Assembly: GCA_009783975.1 (NCBI GenBank)
Contig: WRCL01000058.1
Location: forward strand, 1 to 8,460
Direction of reading: 5' to 3'
Source: Micrococcales bacterium
Lineage (GTDB): Bacteria; Actinomycetota; Actinomycetes; Actinomycetales; Cellulomonadaceae
DNA: 8,460 nt
This document shows, piece by piece, positions 1-6,029 of the stretch (position 1 is its first letter; each line of letters begins with the position of its first letter). The position numbers and the translations under genes are program-made. The notes beneath the pieces were generated by a model that saw only the letters and a list, made by a program, of their open reading frames with translations, did not search any database and had not been told where the DNA came from.

Positions 1-105
1 CACCATCTGACCCAGCACGGAACACCAGCCCAACACCCGCCAGTCGATCCCGCCCAGCCGGACCCTCGAAGCACCCCGGACAACCTGCTGGCACACCTCG
101 TCCAC
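1..105 (-). CDS. Possible start of an unrecognised gene running off the left edge
   Basis: An open frame on the minus strand begins at a GTG (105-103), just after the stop of the VapC remnant, and stays open for 35 codons to the window edge (starts VDEVCQQVVRGASRV, then RLGGIDWRVLGWCSVLGQMV). About 30 of the 35 third positions are G or C, as in the real genes here; the plus-strand frame open over the same bases (HHLTQHGTPAQ...) shows weaker bias. I see no good ribosome binding site before the GTG, and I recognise no family. It could be the beginning of the next gene of the module, or a chance open frame in high-GC DNA. Sequence to the left of the window would decide. Confidence 0.25.
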   Translation of the reverse strand, partial: MDEVCQQVVRGASRVRLGGIDWRVLGWCSVLGQMV

Positions 106-108
106 CGG

Positions 109-250
109 TCAGCGCCACGACTCGTGCTGGTAGGGCCGTGAGGTCGGCGATGAGTGCGAAATCAGCGTCCTGGTGCATGACGGTGGCCTCGTCCCACAAT
201 GCGGCAGCAGCGATCTGGTCGTTCGCTCCGTGCACGATCCGGGAGTTCAT
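109..250 (-). pseudogene. VapC (PIN-domain toxin) remnant: C-terminal stub, frameshifted
   Basis: The minus strand from the ATG at 250 encodes QIAAAALWDEATVMHQDADF and then ALIADLTAL. This matches the C-terminal third of the intact VapC at 1668-2075 at 23 of 29 aligned residues. The two DNA copies share an identical 20-base stretch over their 3' ends (107-126 and 1666-1685). The stub carries one extra base near 127-135; allowing for it restores the same ending, HESWR and then TGA at 111-109. The first ~90 residues of a PIN domain, with its first two acidic catalytic residues, are absent. The third acidic position (D99 of the intact copy, in DCQIAA) reads N here (NDQIAA). The ATG overlaps the TGA of the upstream ATPase as ATGA, but this looks like an accident of the deletion joint. 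It cannot be a working nuclease. Confidence 0.8.
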
Positions 251-1500
251 TCCTGCGCTACTTGGGAGTCCCACACGGCTGAGATGGGCATGGCGCGCAG
301 GTTGGGGCCGAAGCTCAGGGTCTCGGGGCCGGTGTACAGCACGATGCCTGCGAGGAAGTCGGAGCCGAGCCGGGCAGCCAGGTGGCGCAAGCCTGAGAAG
401 TCGGAGCTGACAGCAGTGGACGACGCCTTCACCTCGACCCCGACGATGTTTCCACGGCGGTCTTGCAGGACGATGTCGACCTCCACCCCGTCTCTCGTCC
501 GGTAGTGGAACAACTCGGCGTCGACCTGAGACCAGCTGGTCTGGCGGGCCAGCTCCATAGCGACAAAACTCTCCAGGAGACCACCGAAAAGAGTGTCGGC
601 CCTGACAAGAGACCGGCTGTCGTGCCCGGAGAGCTGCGCAGCCACCCCTGAGTCGACGAAAGCAAACTTGGGAGCCTTGACCGCCCTTCCGGTGGCGCCA
701 CGTGACCACGCGGGGATGATTTTGATCAAGAAGACCTCGTGCAAGACCGCGAGGTACTTCGAGACTGTCGTCTTCGACAGGCCAGTGGTCTGGGCAAGGT
801 TCGCCGGGACGAGCAAACCGCCGACCTGACCAGCCAGGAGCTGGATCAACGTGCGCATCTCGGGTCCACGCTGGACTTCGGAGACCTGCTTCACCTCGCG
901 GTTGACCAGGTCGGCCACATAGTTGCGCAAGAAGACAGAGCGGCGACGTTCGGTCCTGGACACCGCATCGGGGAACCCACCCCGGCAGATCCTCTCGACA
1001 TAATCGTGCTTTGTCAGTGCCGATGCCGGGCGGAGACTGAGAGGATCTGTCAGGACGTGGTCGACGAAGTCGTCTGCCGACCCGTCGATCTCACCCTGCG
1101 AGAAAGGCCACAGCTCGATCGTCTCGACCCGTCCTGGCAACGTGTCTGCGACGTTCTTCATGCCCATGACACGAGCCGACCCGGTCAAGAGGAACGAACC
1201 GGGCCGCGGGTGTTCGTCCACCTGGAGCTTGATGGGCAGCAGGATGTCAGGCAGCCGCTGCACCTCGTCGATGACGATCATCTGCTCAGCCCGGACGAAG
1301 TCGATCGGGTCGGATGCGGCAGCCGATCGTGTCCGTGGGTTGTCGAAGCTGTGCCACAACCCGCCATGCCGACGGGCCACCTGGCGCGCCAGGGTGCTCT
1401 TGCCCGCCTGCCGCGCACCGTTGAGCACGATGACCCTGGTATCGGCGACAGCCTCCTCGACAAGACTCTCCGCACGCCGGGCGACCAGGCTCTCAGTCAT
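247..1500 (-). CDS. AAA ATPase of the AAA_14/DUF4143 family (intact, module A)
   Basis: A 417-residue protein, full length for this family. The N-terminal half is a P-loop ATPase: Walker A GARQAGKST at residues 28-36, Walker B MIVIDEVQRLP at 74-84 (D78, E79), and the LLTGSARV sensor-like strand at 104-111. Next comes IELWPFSQGEI (128-138), typical of the family. The C-terminal half is DUF4143: a winged-helix-like stretch at about 225-260 (LVPANLAQTTGLSKTTVSKY), then a PD-(D/E)XK-like fold with E340, D342 and the ExK of VGVEVKAS (E356, K358). Family members are abundant in bacteria and archaea and their role is unsettled; some are linked to mobile DNA or defence. The winged helix suggests DNA contact (inference). 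The start is an ATG 6 bases after a TAGTAT -10-like box, so the mRNA is probably leaderless. A four-copy 23-bp array lies just upstream and a VapC stub overlaps its stop. Confidence 0.92.
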   Translation of the reverse strand: MTESLVARRAESLVEEAVADTRVIVLNGARQAGKSTLARQVARRHGGLWHSFDNPRTRSAAASDPIDFVRAEQMIVIDEVQRLPDILLPIKLQVDEHPRPGSFLLTGSARVMGMKNVADTLPGRVETIELWPFSQGEIDGSADDFVDHVLTDPLSLRPASALTKHDYVERICRGGFPDAVSRTERRRSVFLRNYVADLVNREVKQVSEVQRGPEMRTLIQLLAGQVGGLLVPANLAQTTGLSKTTVSKYLAVLHEVFLIKIIPAWSRGATGRAVKAPKFAFVDSGVAAQLSGHDSRSLVRADTLFGGLLESFVAMELARQTSWSQVDAELFHYRTRDGVEVDIVLQDRRGNIVGVEVKASSTAVSSDFSGLRHLAARLGSDFLAGIVLYTGPETLSFGPNLRAMPISAVWDSQVAQE

Positions 1501-1506
1501 CGGCCG

Positions 1507-1535
1507 ATACTAGCATCCGTGGACGATAGCCGCAC
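1507..1535 (-). promoter_or_regulatory. Likely leaderless promoter of the module A ATPase, overlapped by an array repeat
   Basis: On the minus strand TAGTAT (1512-1507) lies six bases before the ATG at 1500, so transcription would start at or next to the start codon. No Shine-Dalgarno fits between them. A 17-base spacer places the -35 region on GTGCGG (1535-1530), a poor -35 match but exactly the conserved half of the first array repeat. This suggests that a factor bound to the array controls polymerase here. Seen: the boxes and spacing. Inferred: promoter activity and control. Confidence 0.4.
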
Positions 1536-1602
1536 ACCTAGCTGGACGATAGCCGCACAGCTGTCTGGACGATAGCCGCACACTCGCGTGGACGATAGCC
1601 GC
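1520..1602. repeat. Array A: four direct repeats on an exact 23-bp period upstream of the intact ATPase
   Basis: The core TGGACGATAGCCGCAC occurs at 1520, 1543 and 1566 without change. A fourth copy at 1589 matches for its first 14 bases. The starts are exactly 23 bp apart, and the 7-base spacers differ (ACCTAGC, AGCTGTC, ACTCGCG). Constant core, variable short spacer and a period of about two helical turns fit cooperative protein-binding sites (iterons or operators) better than a CRISPR or a simple satellite. Read in the direction of the ATPase gene the core is GTGCGGCTATCGTCCA. The array fills most of the gap between vapC of module B and the ATPase start. Binding by the ATPase or another factor is inference. 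Confidence 0.9.
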
Positions 1603-1667
1603 GCTCGACTCCGTCAAGGGCCCCAGGCAGAAGACCTCGTCGCAGCAGTCGGCGGCGGGTTGGCTGG

Positions 1668-2075
1668 TCAGCGCCACGACTCGTGCCGCAGCCCGGTGAG
1701 GTCGGCGATGAGCTCGAAATCGGCGTCCTGGTGCACGACGGTCGCCTCGTGGCGCAACGCGACAGCAGCGATCTGGCAGTCGACGAGGCTGCGGACGCAC
1801 AACCCCTGGACCCGTGCCGAACGCTGGATCAAGGCGGCCTGGTCGAAGTCGAGCGACGGGTCGAAGTCCAACACCTCGATGCTGGCGACCAGCGCGTCAG
1901 TGCGGGCGACGTCTGGCGGCCGGGTGACCCCGGCACGCAGCTCCATGACGACCGGGCCGCACAGGCGCAGGTCGTCGCGCCCGGTGGCGATGAGCTCGCG
2001 GACCCTTCCGGCTGCGCCGCTGCCGGTGCCCCGCAAGAACTCCACCCACACCGAGGTGTCCAGGAGGTAGGTCAC
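1668..2075 (-). CDS. vapC: VapC-like PIN-domain ribonuclease toxin
   Basis: A 135-residue PIN-domain protein, normal length for VapC. PIN toxins cleave RNA (tRNA, rRNA or mRNA) with Mg2+ held by acidic residues. Those visible are D6 in [11 protein letters not shown]45 in [10 protein letters not shown]99 in [11 protein letters not shown], and D117/D119 in VVHQDADF. The start is a GTG at 2075 whose first bases overlap the TGA of vapB (GTGA, 2075-2072), so translation is coupled and antitoxin is made first. It ends HESWR. A broken relative of its 3' end lies at 109-250. The specific RNA target cannot be told from sequence. Confidence 0.92.
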   Translation of the reverse strand: MTYLLDTSVWVEFLRGTGSGAAGRVRELIATGRDDLRLCGPVVMELRAGVTRPPDVARTDALVASIEVLDFDPSLDFDQAALIQRSARVQGLCVRSLVDCQIAAVALRHEATVVHQDADFELIADLTGLRHESWR

Positions 2076-2284
2076 AGCACCGGACCCGGGTCGTCGCGCA
2101 TCGCATCCAGGTCCGCGTCCCAGGCGACCATGCCTTCCAGGCCCAGCAGCTCATCGGTGCTCAGCGGCCACCGCAGCACCCGCCGCAAGGCGAAGTCCAC
2201 CGCCTCCCGCTTGGTCTTCAACCCGTTCTGCCGGATCACCTCAGCGATGAGCGCCTCGTCGATCTCGATGTTGGTGCGCGTCAT
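2072..2284 (-). CDS. vapB: VapB-type antitoxin (ribbon-helix-helix)
   Basis: A 70-residue protein beginning [20 protein letters not shown], then [18 protein letters not shown]. This is the pattern of the VapB_antitoxin (former DUF2191) family: a short beta strand that reads DNA, followed by two helices, residues about 2-40. The C-terminal tail ([20 protein letters not shown]) is rich in W and acidic residues, as expected for the segment that wraps around the PIN toxin active site. It overlaps vapC by 4 bp. In such pairs VapB with VapC represses its own promoter. The ATG at 2284 lies six bases from a -10-like box, so this mRNA also seems leaderless. It sits about 100 bp downstream of the truncated ATPase with its own promoter region. 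Confidence 0.9.
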   Translation of the reverse strand: MTRTNIEIDEALIAEVIRQNGLKTKREAVDFALRRVLRWPLSTDELLGLEGMVAWDADLDAMRDDPGPVL

Positions 2285-2311
2285 ACACCTAGTCTACACC
2301 TCGATGGTGCA
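2284..2311 (-). promoter_or_regulatory. Putative vapBC promoter and operator
   Basis: TAGACT (2296-2291 on the minus strand) is a good -10 box six bases before the vapB ATG, implying a leaderless transcript. No convincing -35 is seen. The plus strand has TACACCT twice, at 2284-2290 and 2295-2301 (11-bp period, one helical turn). The second copy is also half of the near-palindrome TACACC-TCGAT-GGTGCA (2295-2311, one mismatch per arm). Sites like this over the start fit autorepression by a VapBC complex. The motifs are seen; the binding is inferred. Confidence 0.4.
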
Positions 2312-2361
2312 TGACCCTCTTCGTGCGCTTCACTCTCCATCCCAAGACTCACCGAGATGCC

Positions 2362-2378
2362 CGGACGCTGGCCGTCCG
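2362..2378. terminator. Small hairpin after the truncated ATPase, weak terminator candidate
   Basis: A perfect 6-bp stem (CGGACG / CGTCCG) with a 5-base loop lies 9 bp beyond the stop of the DUF4143 remnant and before the vapB promoter. There is no T-run on either strand, so it is at best a weak or Rho-assisted terminator that would insulate vapBC from upstream transcription. Confidence 0.2.
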
Positions 2379-2386
2379 CGATCTTG

Positions 2387-3241
2387 TCACCCAGCTTCCC
2401 ACAGGGCACCGAGCGGGACAGCACGCAGGCGGTCGCCGAACGGAAGGGTCTGTTCGCCCAGGTAGAGCACGACGCTGACGACCAGGTCGGCGCCGAGCCG
2501 GGAGGCCAGGTGGCGCAGACCCCGGAAGTCTTCGGAGCGGACCGTCGCGGAGGCCTTGACCTCGATGGCTACGACCTTGCGGCGGCGTTCCAGGACGAGG
2601 TCTACCTCTACCTGGTCCCGGGTGCGGTAGTGCGCGAGGCGGGTCTCGTCGTCGGCCCAGCAGCACTGCCGAGCGACCTCCATGGCCACGAACCCCTCCG
2701 CCAGCTGGCTCAGCGCGCTGTCCATCCGCAGCAGGGTCTGCTCGTCCTCCCCCAGCAGGCTGGCCGCCACCCCGGAGTCGACGAACGCCACCTTGGGTGA
2801 CGCGGTCGCCCGGGTCTTGAGGTTGCGGGACCATGCGGGGATCCGCTTGATGAGGAAAACCTCCTCGAGCAGGCTCAGGTAGCTGGCCACGGTGTTCGGC
2901 GCCAGGGTGAGCTCTTGGGCGACGGCATGGGCCTTGAGGACCTGCCCGGACCGGGCCGCGAGGACGTCGAGCAGGGCGCGCATCTGGTGGCCGCGCTCGA
3001 TGGTGGACTGCTGCATGACGTCCCGGTTGACCAGGTCGGCGACGTACGACTGGTGGAACCGGCGGCGGCGCCTGGGTTCGCGGATCACCGCCTCGGGAAA
3101 GCCTCCGCGCGCGATCCGGGCCGCGTAGTCCGCCCTGGTCTGGGCGCAGGTGTGGGCGATGTCAGGGCCGTGGGCGAACAGGGCGTCGACCAGCCCGTCC
3201 GGAGCGCCGTCGATCTCGCCCTGGGACAGCGGCCACAGCTC
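2387..3241 (-). pseudogene. DUF4143 ATPase truncated at the N-terminus (module B), Walker domain lost
   Basis: The frame is open for 284 codons and aligns from ELWPLSQGEIDGAPDGLVDA, equivalent to residue ~129 of the intact paralogue, to the natural C-terminus. Retained are RIARGGFPEAV, YVADLVNRDVMQQS, the winged-helix-like part (ELTLAPNTVASYLSLLEEVF), FVDSGVAASLLGED and the PD-(D/E)XK-like VEVDLVLERR...AIEVKAS. The first ~128 residues, with Walker A, Walker B and sensor, are missing. Going upstream, the frame meets TAG at 3253-3251 inside the repeat array, and there is no start codon between. An internal GTG at 3088 could give 233 residues. Coding bias and absence of stops say the loss is recent, or that the C-terminal half is still kept. 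Annotated as a pseudogene on balance. Confidence 0.85.
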
Positions 3242-3246
3242 CCCCT

Positions 3247-3339
3247 CTAGCTAGGCCGGAAGTTCACAGCCCCTCTAGGCCGGAAGTTGCAGGGTCTCTA
3301 GGCCGGAAGTTGCAGGGTCTCTAGGCCGGCAGTTGCAGA
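3247..3339. repeat. Array B: four direct repeats on a 23-24 bp period, at the break of the truncated ATPase
   Basis: The core CTAGGCCGGAAGTTGCAG begins at 3275 and 3298, with variants at 3251 (AAGTTCACAG) and 3321 (CGGCAGTTGCAG). Spacings are 24, 23 and 23 bp. The 5-base linker between cores is GGTCT before the 3298 and 3321 copies. Read towards the ATPase remnant the core is CTGCAACTTCCGGCCTAG. Aligned to the array A core (GTGCGGCTATCGTCCA), 9 of 16 positions agree, in the pattern TGC-RR-CT-NN-CG-N-CC. Same gene family downstream, same orientation and same period: this is the module B counterpart of array A. The copy nearest the gene is the most degenerate and lies a few bases from the deletion joint at about 3241. 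Confidence 0.9.
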
Positions 3340-3442
3340 TTCCCTGGTCAAGAGGCCAGATTCGGGTGCCAACGGCAGTCGCTGGAGCTGGGGTGGGCCA
3401 CGACCCGGCCACGGCGGCCCACGCCGGAAGCAGGACCAGACC

Positions 3443-3512
3443 GCGAGATGCGACCTGAGACACCAGATGCGACGTCGGGACGTCGCATCTGGTGTCTCAG
3501 GTCGCATCTCGC
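3443..3512. repeat. Perfect 34-bp inverted repeat with a 2-base centre
   Basis: Arms at 3443-3476 and 3479-3512 are exact reverse complements, separated by GG. Each arm holds AGATGCGAC twice, 19 bp apart (3446 and 3465 in the left arm), with CTGAGACACC between. The site is therefore two head-to-head pairs of a 19-bp repeat unit. It lies between array B and purL, 110 bp before the purL ATG. The surrounding stretch 3242-3622 has no gene: it contains array B, then about 100 bp without visible structure, then this palindrome, then a 7-bp inverted repeat (CCGGTCC 3531-3537, GGACCGG 3552-3558). No T-tract follows on either strand, so a normal intrinsic terminator is unlikely. It may be a binding site for a dimeric protein or the remains of a third repeat array in the same class. 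Confidence 0.9.
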
Positions 3513-3622
3513 ATGGCGGGGACCCGACGGCCGGTCCACGGGTCCGAAGCCGGACCGGTAGCCTGGCCACGACGTGCGCCGCACGGGCTCGCCGACCGTA
3601 GACCCAAGGGACGTCCAGGCTC

Positions 3623-5973
3623 ATGACCTCCACGCCGACCGCCCAGCACCGTTTCGACACCGTGGCGCACGCTGCGGCGACGCCGGACGAGGTCCAGCCG
3701 TACGCCGAGCTGGGGCTCAAACCTGACGAGTACGCGCGGATCCGCCAGCTGTTGGGCGGCGGCCCACTGCTGCCGAGCTGGCGATGTACTCGGTGATGTG
3801 GTCCGAGCACTGCTCGTACAAGTCGTCGAAGAAGCACCTGGCGGTGTTCGGCGAGACGACGACCGAGGCGATGCGTGCCCACCTGCTGGTCGGGATGGGG
3901 CAGAACGCGGGGGTGGTGGACATCGGTGACGGGTGGGCGGTGACGTTCAAGGTCGAGTCGCACAACCACCCGTCGTACGTCGAGCCGTACCAGGGGGCGG
4001 CCACCGGGGTCGGGGGGATCGTGCGCGACATCATGGCGATGGGCGCGCGGCCCGTCGCGGTCATGGACCAGCTCGCGTTCGGGGCTGTGGACCACCCCGA
4101 CACCGCGCGGGTGGTCCACGGGGTCGTCGGCGGGATCGGGGGGTACGGCAACTGCCTGGGGCTGGCCAACATCGGTGGCCAGACGGTGTTCGACCCGTGC
4201 TACCAGGGAAACCCGCTGGTCAACGCGTTGTGTCTGGGGGTGCTGCGTCACGACGACATCCACCTGGCCAACGCGGAGGGCGTGGGGAACCTCATCGTGC
4301 TGTTCGGGGCGCGCACCGGCGGGGACGGGATCGGCGGGGCGTCGATCCTGGCCTCGGAGACCTTCGACGACACCCGGGCGTCCAAACGTCCCAGCGTCCA
4401 GGTCGGCGACCCGTTCATGGAGAAGGTGCTCATCGAGTGCTGCCTGGAGCTGTTCGCCGCGGGGGCGCTCGCCGCGCTGCAAGACCTCGGCGCGGCGGGG
4501 ATCAGCTGTGCGACCTCCGAGCTGGCGTCCAACGGCGGGTCGGGGATGCACGTGGACCTGGAGAAAGTGCTGCTGCGCGACCCGACGCTCACCGCCGGGG
4601 AGATCCTCATGTCCGAGTCCCAAGAGCGGATGATGGCGGTGGTCACCCCCGACAAGCTCGCGACGTTCGAGGCGATCACCACCCGGTGGGACGTGGAGGC
4701 GACCGTCATCGGCGAGGTCACCGGCGACGGGCGGCTGACCATCGACCACCACGGCGAGCGTATCGTCGACGTCGACCCCAGGTCGGTGGCGCACGACGGT
4801 CCGGTGTACGACCGTCCCCACACCCGCCCGCACTGGCTCGACGCCCTGCAGGCCAACACGACCGCTGCGCTGCCCCGCCCCGACGACGCTGACCTCGCCG
4901 ACACGCTGCTGGCCTTGCTCGCCAGCCCGAACCTGTGCTCGACCGCCTGGATCACCGACCAGTACGACCGTTTCGTCCAGGGCAACACCGCGATGGCCCA
5001 GCCCGACGACGCCGGGGTGGTCCGCGTCGATGAGACGACGGGCCTGGGGGTGGCGCTGGCCACCGACGCCAACGCCCGGTACGCCCAGCTGGACCCGTTC
5101 GCCGGGGCCCAGCTGGCCCTGGCCGAGGCGTACCGCAACGTCGCCTGCGTCGGCGCGCGGCCCATGGCTGTGACCGACTGCCTCAACCTCGGCAACCCTG
5201 AGCAGCCCGACCTCATGTGGCAGCTGGTCCAGGTGGTCGCCGGCCTGGCCGCCGGGTGCGCCGCGCTGGAGGTTCCCGTGACCGGCGGGAACGTCTCGCT
5301 GTACAACACCACCGGCGACACCGCGATCCACCCCACACCGGTCGTCGGGGTGCTCGGTGTGCTCGACGACGTGGCCGACGTCGTCGGCTCAGGGTGGACG
5401 CGTCCGGGTCGGGCGGTGTACCTGCTGGGGACCACCCGCCCCGAGCTGGACGGGTCGGCGTGGGCGCAGGTCGCCCACGACCACCTGGGGGGCCGCCCTC
5501 CCGCCGTCGACCTCGCGGCCGAACGCGCCCTGGCCCAGGTGCTGGTCGCCGCCGCGCGCGACCACCTCGCCGAGGCGACCCACGACCTGTCTGCCGGGGG
5601 GCTGGGGGTCGGGCTGGCCGAGGCGTGCCTGCGCCACGGCACCGGGGTGTCGGTCGACCTGGCCGCGTTGTGCGCCCGTGACGGGCTCACCGCGTTCGAG
5701 GCCCTGTTCTCCGAGTCCTCAGCCCGGGCCCTGGTTGCCGTGGCCCGCCACGACGAGCAGGTCCTCGTCGACCTGTGCACCGCCCGGCACGTCCCAGTCG
5801 TGCGCCTGGGCGAGACCACCGAGACGTGCGAACGTGGCGCCGGGGAGGCCGCGGCCGACGTCCCCGCCGACCACGTCCACGAACCCGCCCTGGAAGTCCA
5901 AGGCCTGTTCACCTTGCCCCTGTCAACCGCCCGCGCCGCCCACGACGCCACACTGCCGCGCATCTTTGGCTGA
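3623..5973 (+). CDS. purL: Phosphoribosylformylglycinamidine synthase, large subunit (apparent 1-base frameshift near codon 45)
   Basis: Small-type PurL, which with PurQ and PurS makes FGAM from FGAR, glutamine and ATP in purine synthesis in the cytoplasm. The ATG at 3623 follows AAGGGACG by about 10 bases and encodes [20 protein letters not shown], then [14 protein letters not shown]. At 3755-3763 (GGCGGCGGC) one base is missing: frame 1 ends at TGA 3794, while the next frame gives [20 protein letters not shown] and continues open to 5973. With one base restored the protein has about 782 residues, normal length. Motifs, numbered from the ATG at 3784: active-site His in [10 protein letters not shown] (7-16), [10 protein letters not shown] (55-64), [20 protein letters not shown] (71-90), [10 protein letters not shown] (499-508) and THDLSAGG (599-606). 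Nothing else is damaged, so a sequencing error or very recent mutation is likely. An internal start at 3784 would lack the N-terminal linker. No purQ or purS is in view. Confidence 0.93.
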
Positions 5974-5981
5974 CGTCCGCC

Positions 5982-6001
5982 CGGCGCAGTCGTCCGCGCC
6001 G
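5982..6001. terminator. GC-rich hairpin between convergent genes
   Basis: A perfect 6-bp stem (CGGCGC / GCGCCG) with an 8-base loop begins 9 bp after the purL stop, in the 56-bp gap between purL and the convergent membrane-protein gene. There is no T-run, so termination is only suggested by position. Confidence 0.3.
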
Positions 6002-6029
6002 ACGAACCGTGCGACGCCACGACCGACGT

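Noticed and set aside
739..1575. Plus-strand frame of 278 codons over the ATPase gene and array A
   Set aside because: Antisense to a gene with clear Walker A/B motifs; no recognisable domain and Arg/Asp/His-rich composition.
1663..1685. 20-base identity with 107-126 as an attachment-site duplication
   Set aside because: The identity lies within the homologous 3' ends of two vapC copies and is explained by their common origin.
1520..3339. Arrays A and B as CRISPR arrays
   Set aside because: The repeats are 16-19 bp with only 5-7 bp between them; there is no room for spacers of 25 bp or more, and no cas genes are present.
3443..3512. The palindrome as an ordinary Rho-independent terminator
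   Set aside because: No T-run follows on either strand; the gene that would end here is not visible, and the arms contain internal repeats unlike simple terminators.
3298..5331. Long open frame of 677 codons on the minus strand
   Set aside because: It is antisense to purL. Its protein is a low-complexity Arg/Gly/Val/Pro/His mix with no family motif, the usual mirror of a GC-rich gene.
4248..6020. Second long minus-strand frame (590 codons) over purL
   Set aside because: Ser/Arg/Ala/Thr-rich shadow of purL; the plus strand encodes all PurL motifs across the same bases.
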